Counted from the stretch's first letter, positions 1 through 5,150 are shown. The stretch: DNA of 7,056 nt from JAYRWD01 sp041918255 (GCA_041918255.1 JAYRWD010000047.1:1-7056); one strand, 5' to 3'. The notes: generated from the sequence alone by a model not told the origin. Numbers and translations are program-made.

Positions 1-540
1 ACTGGGATTGGAATCCTCTGGGGACGGCAATCCATACTCGAAAAGCTTGAACCGTTTAAGTACGGTGGAGGTATGATCAATAATGTTGAAATCGATGATA
101 CAACTTGGGGTCAATTGCCGGATAAATTCGAAGCTGGGACTCCAAATATCGCTGGAGCCATTGGTTTGGGAGCTGCGCTAGAATACATTGAATCTGTCGG
201 ATTCGATGAAATTCAAAGACACGAGACCGAACTCATGATATATGCCCTATCTGAATTTGCGAAAATTCCAAAAGTCAGAATAACTGGTCCGCAAGATATT
301 AAATCAAGACAAGGAGTTATTTCTTTTATCATCGAAGGTATTCATCCGCACGATGTGGCGCAAATTTTGAATTCGGATGATATAGCAGTAAGAGCAGGAC
401 ACCATTGCTGTCAGTTGCTCATGAAAAATGTGATCAAAGCTCCAGCTACCACTCGAGCAAGTCTTGCTTTGTATAATGATAAAACGGATATTGACAAGCT
501 TGTGAAGGGAATAAATAAAGTTCTAGATACATTGGGGTAA
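1..540 (+). CDS. sufS: Cysteine desulfurase SufS, 3' part (5' end outside window)
   Basis: PLP-dependent cysteine desulfurase that takes sulfur from cysteine as an enzyme persulfide for Fe-S cluster assembly in the cytoplasm. The reading frame is open from base 1, so the start codon, the PLP lysine and roughly the first half of the protein lie upstream; the internal ATG at 73 is not the start. The first visible residues, TGIGILWGR, followed by the GGGMI stretch and KFEAGTPNIAGAIGLGAALEY, are typical of the SufS/CsdA group. The active-site loop reads RAGHHCCQLLMK, with the catalytic Cys codon at 406-408. The family usually has HHCAQ, so the second Cys (409-411) is unusual. TTRASLALYN followed by a C-terminal helix completes the fold. 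sufU starts 7 nt after the stop, which supports an operon. Family assignment is firm; it is SufS rather than IscS from the HHC loop and the neighbour. Confidence 0.95.
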   Translation, partial: TGIGILWGRQSILEKLEPFKYGGGMINNVEIDDTTWGQLPDKFEAGTPNIAGAIGLGAALEYIESVGFDEIQRHETELMIYALSEFAKIPKVRITGPQDIKSRQGVISFIIEGIHPHDVAQILNSDDIAVRAGHHCCQLLMKNVIKAPATTRASLALYNDKTDIDKLVKGINKVLDTLG

Positions 541-547
541 TAACCAT

Positions 548-934
548 ATGAATGACAATAGTATATATACACCGATTCTCATCGATCATTATAAAAATCC
601 TCATAACTTCGGAAATCTGGAAAACAAAACGCATATTGGTGAAATGCGAAATCGCTCTTGCGGAGACGAACTGACTTTTCAGCTAAAAATTAATAAGAAC
701 CGCATAGTTGAAGAGGCTAAATTCTCCGGGCAGGGTTGCGCCCTGACTATCGCGACTGCTTCGCTACTCAGTGAGCAACTTCGAGGTATGAGTGTTGATG
801 ATATCGAAAAACTTAATCTTGAATCAGCAAATGCTTTACTTCAAATTAACATATCTCCTTCAAGAATAACATGCGTTATGTTGCCTATTCAGGCTGCGCA
901 GAAAGCCACTCAAACTCCGATAAAGTCGATCTAG
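548..934 (+). CDS. sufU: Fe-S cluster assembly scaffold / sulfur acceptor SufU (IscU/NifU_N family)
   Basis: 128-residue SufU/IscU-family protein, the expected partner that accepts sulfur from SufS. The N-terminus has the family motif DHYKNPHNFG (residues 13-22). The three metal/sulfur cysteines are visible: C38 in SCGDE, C64 in GQGCAL, and C109 in SRITCVML, with Asp40 after the first. These match the Zn ligands known for Bacillus SufU (Cys, Asp, Cys, Cys). The C64-C109 distance (45) is that of IscU; classical SufU carries an extra insert of about 18-20 residues there. The residue before C109 is Thr, as in SufU-type proteins, not the His of IscU. The ATG at 548 has a GGGG stretch about 10 nt upstream, inside the end of sufS, that could serve as a ribosome binding site. 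Translation is probably coupled to sufS. No terminator was recognised after the stop. Confidence 0.9.
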   Translation: MNDNSIYTPILIDHYKNPHNFGNLENKTHIGEMRNRSCGDELTFQLKINKNRIVEEAKFSGQGCALTIATASLLSEQLRGMSVDDIEKLNLESANALLQINISPSRITCVMLPIQAAQKATQTPIKSI

Positions 935-1003
935 GGCGGGACCGAAAACACCCAATGAAACGACTAGGTACTTAATCACTTATCTCATCAATGTTTAAAC
1001 TGT

Positions 1004-1078
1004 AGCACTCCCTCCTATTCCTCTCTTACTCCTGAACAGATCACCAGTTCTCAAGCCTTGTTCTATTAGCATAAATAT
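1004..1078. repeat. Mosaic intergenic repeat, copy a (carries the 34-nt module)
   Basis: Starts with AGCACTCCCTCC, then a pyrimidine-rich ATTCCTCTCTTA, then a module beginning TCCTGAACAGATCACC and ending AAGCCTTGTTC, then TATTAGCATAAATAT. Bases 1017-1063 match copy d (1783-1829) at 46 of 47 positions. The left and right flanks match copy b (1463-1529), which has a different middle. GAACA (1034-1038) and TGTTC (1059-1063) form an inverted repeat around the module. No reading frame of note; it lies between sufU and the promoter of the 84-residue gene. Confidence 0.8.
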
Positions 1079-1088
1079 AAAAAGTCTA

Positions 1089-1117
1089 TTGACAAAAAGC
1101 ATATATATATATATACT
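1089..1117 (+). promoter_or_regulatory. Near-consensus sigma70-type promoter of the 84-residue gene
   Basis: TTGACA (1089-1094, 6/6) is followed by a 17-nt spacer, most of it an (AT)n run, and then TATACT (1112-1117, 5/6). Transcription would start near 1124, giving a leader of about 24 nt before the ATG at 1148. This is the strongest promoter-like sequence in the window. Its flanks recur upstream of the genes at the right end of the window (6606-6673). Confidence 0.75.
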
Positions 1118-1147
1118 TGCAATATTAAATTTTATATCAATTACTCT

Positions 1148-1402
1148 ATGGCGCAACGATTTTCTCCTGAAGGACAACCATCACGTTCTGTAATTAGAAA
1201 TGAAGAAGCACTTTTAAGGGCACTTATAAGTCCTACGATTGGTGGCAATACCCCTATAACCCCAGCAGGAATCGAGCCAGGAACTTTCCCTGAAAGTCAT
1301 CTTACGCCCCTAGATCCAGCCCAAAGGAATACTTATCCCGAGAATATGCTTGGCAATAGATCCCTTAAAGGACTACTCAGAGGAACAATGGGTAAGAGGT
1401 AA
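1148..1402 (+). CDS. 84-residue hypothetical protein
   Basis: Not recognised. It is hydrophilic, rich in Pro, Gly, Arg and Ser, with no membrane segment, signal peptide or cysteine. The middle (about residues 30-65) is Pro/Thr/Gly-rich and probably disordered; the tail NRSLKGLLRGTMGKR is basic and may form an amphipathic helix. A real gene is supported mainly by the near-consensus promoter 30 nt upstream and by a frame that starts just where a leader should end. There is no clear Shine-Dalgarno before the ATG. The opposite-strand frame across 995-1177 overlaps only its start and the promoter. It sits alone among intergenic repeats, so context gives no function. Confidence 0.55.
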   Translation: MAQRFSPEGQPSRSVIRNEEALLRALISPTIGGNTPITPAGIEPGTFPESHLTPLDPAQRNTYPENMLGNRSLKGLLRGTMGKR

Positions 1403-1462
1403 ACTCTCCGATATTTTGTAAAGTCCTTGGCACTTTTCGATTACGGCACACACTAAAGTCCT

Positions 1463-1529
1463 AGCACTCCCTCCCATTCCCCCCTTACCTTAAGAAGGGG
1501 AAAATTATTGTCATTATTAGTATAAACAT
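1463..1529. repeat. Mosaic intergenic repeat, copy b (hairpin form)
   Basis: AGCACTCCCTCCCATTCC is followed by CCCCTT (1481-1486), which can pair with AAGGGG (1495-1500), then by TATTAGTATAAACAT (1515-1529). The left and right flanks match copy a, but the 34-nt module of copies a and d is replaced by the right arm of a short hairpin. Confidence 0.7.
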
Positions 1530-1540
1530 ACTGAATCGTA

Positions 1541-1581
1541 ACACCCCTTCAATTCCCCTCTTATCCTAAGAGGGGAAAAAA
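1541..1581. repeat. Mosaic intergenic repeat, copy c, perfect 11-bp hairpin
   Basis: TTCCCCTCTTA (1553-1563) and TAAGAGGGGAA (1567-1577) form a perfect 11-bp inverted repeat with a 3-nt loop. ACACCCCTTC precedes it. It is followed on the plus strand by an A run, and the minus strand has no T run after the stem, so it is a poor intrinsic terminator in either direction. It looks like the most symmetric member of the repeat family. Confidence 0.75.
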
Positions 1582-1588
1582 CTTAGTA

Positions 1589-1636
1589 GTCATTCCTGCC
1601 CCGTGTCAAGCACGGGGTAAACTTCGACAGGAATCC
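1589..1636. repeat. REP-like palindrome, unit 1
   Basis: GTCATTCCTG at the left and CAGGAATCC at the right form the outer stem (1592-1598 with 1628-1634). Inside it CCCCGTG (1599-1605) pairs with CACGGGG (1611-1617) around TCAAG. The GTCATTC...GAATCC layout is the common form of REP-type extragenic palindromes in many bacteria. No RAYT transposase lies in the window. Confidence 0.7.
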
Positions 1637-1649
1637 ATTATTTTCTTTC

Positions 1650-1693
1650 GTCATTCTGGCTTGCCTGTCTATCGACAGATAGATCCAGAATCC
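1650..1693. repeat. REP-like palindrome, unit 2
   Basis: Begins 13 nt after unit 1 in the same orientation. ATTCTGG (1653-1659) pairs with CCAGAAT (1685-1691), and CTGTC (1665-1669) pairs with GACAG (1674-1678). The GTCATT...AGAATCC ends match unit 1 while the stem bases co-vary (CCTG/CAGG against CTGG/CCAG), which points to selection for structure within one family. Confidence 0.65.
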
Positions 1694-1770
1694 GTCTCTT
1701 TCATCACTGAGTCTATAAATCTCTCTTTTCATTTACACCTTTTATCTCCTTTGCCAGCTAAAATACTAAT

Positions 1771-1830
1771 AACACCTATCCAATTCCTCTCTTATTCCTG
1801 AACAGATCACCAGTTCTCAAGCCTTGTTCA
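1771..1830. repeat. Mosaic intergenic repeat, copy d (carries the 34-nt module)
   Basis: Bases 1783-1829 are identical to 1017-1063 except for one T/C change. The left flank AACACCTATCCAATTCC resembles copy c (ACACCCCTTCAATTCC) more than copy a, so it is a third combination of flanks and middle. TGAACA (1799-1804) and TGTTCA (1825-1830) form a 6-bp inverted repeat that brackets the module. Confidence 0.8.
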
Positions 1831-1848
1831 CGCTAGTTTTACAAAACA

Positions 1849-1877
1849 TGGACAAAATAGGGTGGTAGGGTTAAAAT
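1849..1877 (+). promoter_or_regulatory. Probable sigma70-type promoter of the 24-residue peptide gene
   Basis: TGGACA (1849-1854, 5/6) is separated by 17 nt from TAAAAT (1872-1877, 5/6). The predicted start near 1884 leaves a leader of about 37 nt before the ATG at 1921. It begins about 20 nt after repeat copy d. Confidence 0.5.
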
Positions 1878-1920
1878 AAAGTTGTCTAGGTGTCCGTATT
1901 TTATTTTTTACTAAAACACT

Positions 1921-1995
1921 ATGTGTAAAGATTGCGGATGCGGAAAAGACGAAGAAACAAAAGATGAAGAAGAAACCACTGAAGATGATGAGTGA
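1921..1995 (+). CDS. 24-residue Cys-motif / acidic-tail peptide
   Basis: A complete 24-codon ORF starts MCKDCGCG and continues as an almost wholly acidic tail. Cys are at 2, 5 and 7, and 12 of 24 residues are Asp or Glu. The CxxCxC head next to carboxylates suggests metal binding. It recalls the N-terminal CxxCGC nickel motif of HypB, but there is no GTPase domain and no hydrogenase gene in view, so this is only a resemblance. A real gene is supported by the promoter match at 1849-1877, the extreme amino-acid bias, and a strong terminator 58 nt after the stop. No good Shine-Dalgarno is seen before the ATG. A small metal-binding protein is the best guess. Confidence 0.6.
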   Translation: MCKDCGCGKDEETKDEEETTEDDE

Positions 1996-2053
1996 TTAGG
2001 TACTCTGAAACGAAACTAGGGAGATGAGTTAAAGATGACATTGTGATAGAAAT

Positions 2054-2080
2054 AAGTGGCGGACTGTGTCCGCCGCTTTT
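2054..2080 (+). terminator. Intrinsic terminator after the 24-residue peptide gene
   Basis: An 11-bp stem (2054-2064 with 2068-2078, one G-T pair, GC-rich core GGCGGAC/GTCCGCC) with loop TGT runs directly into TTTT. It is the clearest rho-independent terminator in the window and sits 58 nt after the peptide stop, with no other gene between. Confidence 0.8.
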
Positions 2081-2087
2081 AGTTTAT

Positions 2088-2117
2088 ACAACTCCCTCCA
2101 AATCTCCCTTATGTTCC
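2088..2117. repeat. Degenerate mosaic repeat, copy e
   Basis: ACTCCCTCC (2091-2099) followed by AAATCTCCCTTATGTTCC resembles the left half of copies a and b. Neither the 34-nt module nor the right hairpin arm is evident, so it is a decayed or partial copy. Confidence 0.4.
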
Positions 2118-2166
2118 AAACATATTCGAATCGTGCAAAAGCTTTGAAATTCAGAGGCAACTTTTA

Positions 2167-2194
2167 TTGCTTTTCATCAAATTTAAAGTATAAT
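2167..2194 (+). promoter_or_regulatory. Promoter placed for a leaderless transcript
   Basis: A perfect TATAAT (2189-2194) ends 5 nt before the ATG at 2200. TTGCTT (2167-2172) is a partial -35 at 16-nt spacing. The expected start falls on or within a base or two of the A of the ATG, so the mRNA would have no 5' leader and no Shine-Dalgarno. The terminator at 2054-2080 isolates it from upstream transcription. Confidence 0.65.
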
Positions 2195-2199
2195 TTAGT

Positions 2200-2619
2200 A
2201 TGGACAATAACAAAGAAAACAAAATCAACGACCAGATGTTGAAAAACATCAGGAAAATTGCTCCGAATTTTTGCGATAATTGTGGCACCAGATATGCTAT
2301 GCACGATTTCAAAATAATAAAAGTAACGGAAAATAGCGTAATGATTCATCTCAAATGTGAATCCTGCGCGAATACCTATGTTATAAATGCTATTGCCAAT
2401 CAATACAGCATTGGCGCGCAAAGAGTACCTATTGTACTTGACTTAGATGATGTACACGAAATCGAAAAATTCGCTAACCAAGCCGCGATAGATAAAGACG
2501 AAGGTATCGACCTCTATAATTTCTTGGGAAAAAACGATACCTTGGATAAATTATTTCCGCCACTTAATAAAGTCATCTCAACTAAAAAACAGTCACTTTC
2601 AACCAATAACGGTAAATAG
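2200..2619 (+). CDS. Zinc-ribbon protein of unknown function
   Basis: 139 residues. The sequence has one four-Cys zinc ribbon: CDNC at 25-28 and CESC at 53-56, with hydrophobic beta-strand-like segments between (FKIIKV, VMIHL). After it come VINAIANQYSIGAQRVPIVLDLDDVHEIEKF, an Asp/Glu-rich helical part, and a Lys/Asn/Ser-rich tail. There is no membrane segment or other motif I know. Rubredoxin-like or nucleic-acid-binding zinc ribbons share the CxxC pairs, so the fold class is likely but the role is unknown. The start is fixed by TATAAT 5 nt upstream, which would make the mRNA leaderless. The last 21 nt overlap the convergent 3' end of recF. The opposite-strand frame at 2164-2421 lacks any comparable support. 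Confidence 0.8.
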   Translation: MDNNKENKINDQMLKNIRKIAPNFCDNCGTRYAMHDFKIIKVTENSVMIHLKCESCANTYVINAIANQYSIGAQRVPIVLDLDDVHEIEKFANQAAIDKDEGIDLYNFLGKNDTLDKLFPPLNKVISTKKQSLSTNNGK

Positions 2620-3786
2620 ACTTCCTTGGGCAAATTTGTACTTCGCTGACTTTATTTCCGTTCCTGTTAATATTATTTGCGCGTCAGCGCGATTGAGAGT
2701 TTTGACCAGATTTTTTATGTGCTCTTGATCTAATTCAGAAAATGGATCATCCAGCAGGAAAACTGGTTTCTCCTTAAACTTTTCAGCGTAGTATCGCATC
2801 GCGGCAAATTTGAATATTAGCGAAATAAGTCTTTGTTGTCCCCTAGACCCGGCTACTTGAATATTAGCTTTTTTGATCGAAGACTTAGAAAAACGATTAT
2901 TATTTGACTCAAAATTCATTATAAATTCTAAGTCATCGCGTTGCGGACCATATAGAGTCATGCCTGCTTCGATCTCAACTTCGTTTTTCGTTAAGATTTT
3001 ATATTGAAAACGTTTTGAAATCTCTTCCAAATTGTCTCCATCGCTTTCGAGAAGCTTCGAGATATATTTGAATTCAAGACCCTCTAATGGTTCATGAAAT
3101 AATTCCTCCGCAAGGATTCTTGCAAAAGGCAAAAAATTCTTTAGAAGCTCAAGTCTAGCGGAAATTATAACAGCGCCATTTTTTACCAATCCTTCATTCC
3201 AATATTCCAGCTCTTCCACCAGACCTAATCCACCTTGCAGCTTCTTGAGTAGTTTATTTCTCTGGCGCAAAATTTCACTATAATCCTTATAGACCGAATA
3301 AAGCTCAGGATATACCATGGTTAGGAATTCATCCATTTCTCTTCTTCTATTTTCTGGAGGTCCGTCAATAAAATCCATATCCTTTGGGGAAAATATCACA
3401 AGTGGCAAAGCGTTTAAAAATCTTGCTTTAGGAATTTTGCGTTCATTGATAAAAAAACTAGTCTGAGTTCGATTTCCCAATCCACCTATAATACCTTCAA
3501 ATTTTATATGTGTTTTATTCTCCTTATCGCTTTGCGCGTCTGCCCTTACTCGTGTGAAGAAAACATCAGCATTCCACCCTACCAACTCCTTATCAAAAGT
3601 GTTACGTAGAGGTTTAGCTCGGGCTAGAAAATATATGGCTTCGAGTATATTTGTTTTTCCGCTACCATTTGGCCCAGTAATAATATTTATGCCATGCGAA
3701 AAATCAATCTTACGGTTTTGGTTTTTAAAATTGTTTAATATTAGACTTATAAGTTTCAAAGACAAAAGATCATAAATAATAAGCAA
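2599..3786 (-). CDS. recF: DNA replication and repair protein RecF
   Basis: SMC-like ATPase that with RecO and RecR loads RecA at single-strand gaps. Positions are given from the TTG at 3786 (395 residues, slightly above the usual 350-380). Walker A GPNGSGKT is at 38-45. The RecF motif PPENRRREMDEFL is at 143-155, and LYGPQRDDLEF at 278-288, where the family usually has GPHRDD. The ABC signature region GSRGQQRLISLIFKF is at 313-327, and Walker B VFLLDDPFSELDQ at 342-354. A coiled segment lies at about 160-200. All expected ATPase parts are present. The start is uncertain: in-frame TTG codons at 3765 (residue 8) and 3759 (residue 10) fit the family N-terminus better (KLISLILNNFKNQ). It is separated from the usual dnaA-dnaN neighbours; tig lies upstream and the zinc-ribbon gene converges on it. 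Confidence 0.93.
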   Translation of the reverse strand: MLIIYDLLSLKLISLILNNFKNQNRKIDFSHGINIITGPNGSGKTNILEAIYFLARAKPLRNTFDKELVGWNADVFFTRVRADAQSDKENKTHIKFEGIIGGLGNRTQTSFFINERKIPKARFLNALPLVIFSPKDMDFIDGPPENRRREMDEFLTMVYPELYSVYKDYSEILRQRNKLLKKLQGGLGLVEELEYWNEGLVKNGAVIISARLELLKNFLPFARILAEELFHEPLEGLEFKYISKLLESDGDNLEEISKRFQYKILTKNEVEIEAGMTLYGPQRDDLEFIMNFESNNNRFSKSSIKKANIQVAGSRGQQRLISLIFKFAAMRYYAEKFKEKPVFLLDDPFSELDQEHIKNLVKTLNRADAQIILTGTEIKSAKYKFAQGSLFTVIG

Positions 3787-3803
3787 CCGCTCACAGCAAT
3801 TTT

Positions 3804-3809
3804 AGTATA
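3804..3809 (-). promoter_or_regulatory. Possible -10 box for recF
   Basis: On the minus strand this reads TATACT (5/6), within the AT-rich ATATACTAAAAT. No good -35 is seen 16-18 nt further upstream. If used, transcription starts near 3797, only about 11 nt before the TTG at 3786, which argues for one of the later TTG starts. Confidence 0.3.
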
Positions 3810-3924
3810 TTACGATCAAAACGCACTAGATAAGAAAAGTGAGTAGTCAAAGACGCTGTTTTAGTTTAGAACTAAGAACTCTAGGCGAAACCACTATTCC
3901 GACATCTCCCTCGCCCGTCCGCTT

Positions 3925-4032
3925 TTAGTGAAAACCCGTTGAAGGGCGAAAACGTCTTGTTGATTTATTGAATTTCGCACGAAGCTCTAGGATTGCCTTT
4001 CGATGCGATCTATGAAAACAGTTGCGTTTCAT
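3925..4032 (-). CDS. Candidate 35-residue basic ORF overlapping the tig stop
   Basis: A small frame starts MKRNCFHRSHRKAI and ends with TAA at 3927-3925. Its ATG overlaps the TGA of tig as ATGA (4032-4029), a layout typical of translational coupling. The product would be very basic: about ten Lys/Arg plus several His in 35 residues. I recognise no family; it is not bL34 or bL36. The same frame stays open for 25 more codons beyond the TAA, with GEGDVGIVV as the most protein-like part, and ends at TGA (3849-3847). So it may be a broken longer gene or simply chance in a 242-nt gap. There is no independent promoter. Low confidence. Confidence 0.25.
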   Translation of the reverse strand: MKRNCFHRSHRKAILELRAKFNKSTRRFRPSTGFH

Positions 4033-5111
4033 TTACCACCGGCGACTTTAGCTTTCAGCCAGTCCATGGCTTTTCGTCGTACTAGGATGTCAGCGATCCT
4101 ATTTCTTCCCTCTCTCGTATCATATTCTTTTCTGATTTTTTCGTCCGAAATGCCCACGAGTTCTTTTTCTACCTCTTCTTCGGTTATTTTTAATTGATTT
4201 TCTTTGATAATCTCAACCATGATCATATCAGCTTGTAGACGTTCCTCGACATCTTTAGTCCATTGTTTGCGAAGATCTGAAAGTGTTGTTTTCTGGGTTT
4301 TCAAAAAAATATCGAGTTGCAAACCTAATCTTTCAATCTTAGCTCGATACGCATTTTCCCGCGCGTCTAATTCGAGTTCGATCAGTTTTTGGGGAATTTT
4401 TATTTTCGATTCCGCCATCACAGCTTTCAGCAAATCCGCTTCATATTCTTCTTCAACCAGACGCTTTTTTTGTTCACTTAATAATTCCCGAATAGTCTTC
4501 TTGAATTCCTCGACTGTATTCACCCCATCCATTTTCAGAGAAACTACCCACGCGTCGTCTATTTGGCTTTTTGCTGAATCGACTTTTTCAGGCGTTTTAT
4601 CTTCGTCCTTATCCTGCTCCTTTTTGTCCTGCTCTAATTCTGTTTTGGTTGGGGGCTTCCTATCCTCTTTCATTTTCAGGATTACGCTTTCGATATCTTC
4701 CTCAGTCACATCGGAACTCTTTTTGGTTATGTTAATCTTAGACATATTCGGTAACTCTACTTTGGGTAAAATAATGAATCTAGCCTCAAATTCCAATTCC
4801 TCATAAGGCGTAAACTTTGTTACTTTGTATTCTAATTGTGTGATAGGTTGAAGCTTAAGCTCTAGCAATATCATCGAGGCAACCTCAGGAATTACCCGAT
4901 CTAGTGTTTTTTCCAATAAGTCAGGTCCAAGATTTGCTTCAACTAAATTTTGTGGAGCTTTACCGGGTCTAAACCCTTTCAACTTTACCTTTGAAGCTAA
5001 TATCTCATATGCTTTTGATTTAGCGCTTAGAAGTTTTTCTTTATTAACTTTTATCTCAATCGTCACCTCGGAAGCATCTGAAATTGTATGTGTATAACTA
5101 TAATCTGCCAT
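4029..5111 (-). CDS. tig: Trigger factor lacking the PPIase domain
   Basis: Ribosome-bound chaperone that shields nascent chains at the exit tunnel. It is 360 residues; the usual length is about 430. The N-terminal ribosome-binding domain covers about 1-150 and holds the signature GFRPGKAP at 46-53, which contacts ribosomal protein uL23. The middle FKBP-type PPIase domain is absent. In its place is a very charged linker at about 151-183 (repeated Lys/Asp/Glu, e.g. QDKKEQDKDEDK). The C-terminal helical chaperone domain resumes at about 184 with DDAWVVSL...VNTVEEFKKTIREL and runs to the end. The ATG at 5111 fits the family N-terminus, though no Shine-Dalgarno precedes it. An extended -10 promoter lies 39 nt upstream. 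The 200-codon plus-strand frame across 4204-4806 is a Ser-rich antisense shadow. Confidence 0.9.
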   Translation of the reverse strand: MADYSYTHTISDASEVTIEIKVNKEKLLSAKSKAYEILASKVKLKGFRPGKAPQNLVEANLGPDLLEKTLDRVIPEVASMILLELKLQPITQLEYKVTKFTPYEELEFEARFIILPKVELPNMSKINITKKSSDVTEEDIESVILKMKEDRKPPTKTELEQDKKEQDKDEDKTPEKVDSAKSQIDDAWVVSLKMDGVNTVEEFKKTIRELLSEQKKRLVEEEYEADLLKAVMAESKIKIPQKLIELELDARENAYRAKIERLGLQLDIFLKTQKTTLSDLRKQWTKDVEERLQADMIMVEIIKENQLKITEEEVEKELVGISDEKIRKEYDTREGRNRIADILVRRKAMDWLKAKVAGGK

Positions 5112-5150
5112 AATTATTAGTAAATTAGTTTAGTTTCGTTTTGACTAAGA

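Larger units (their letters stand above)
1403..1848. other. Gene-free, repeat-rich stretch
   Basis: About 450 nt with no supportable coding region on either strand. It holds mosaic repeat copies b, c and d and two tandem REP-like palindromes, listed separately. Stops are frequent in all frames. No transposase remnant, tRNA or obvious structured RNA gene was recognised beyond these hairpins. Confidence 0.7.

Noticed and set aside
995..1177. Minus-strand frame of about 60 codons
   Set aside because: It lies across repeat copy a and the strong plus-strand promoter, and its translation shows no protein-like pattern.
1553..1577. Intrinsic terminator at the 11-bp hairpin
   Set aside because: It is followed by A on the plus strand and has no T run after the stem on the minus strand; no gene ends close enough upstream on either strand.
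1017..1829. CRISPR-like direct repeats
   Set aside because: The two 47-nt near-identical blocks are 766 nt apart with no regular spacing, and the other copies are variable, so this is an interspersed repeat and not an array.
2164..2421. Minus-strand frame of 85 codons
   Set aside because: It is antisense to the zinc-ribbon gene, whose two CxxC pairs and -10 box support the plus strand.
3554..3775. Plus-strand frame of 73 codons
   Set aside because: It is antisense to the Walker A region of recF and has no support of its own.
3880..3920. tRNA-Ser/Leu-like sequence on the minus strand (GGAGATGTCGGAATAGTGG)
   Set aside because: The D-arm-like start is suggestive, but no anticodon arm, GTTCNANNC T-loop or acceptor stem could be found downstream.
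4204..4806. 200-codon plus-strand open frame
   Set aside because: It is antisense to tig, extremely Ser-rich in the way antisense frames of Glu/Lys-rich genes are, and resembles no family. The tig reading has clear domain motifs.
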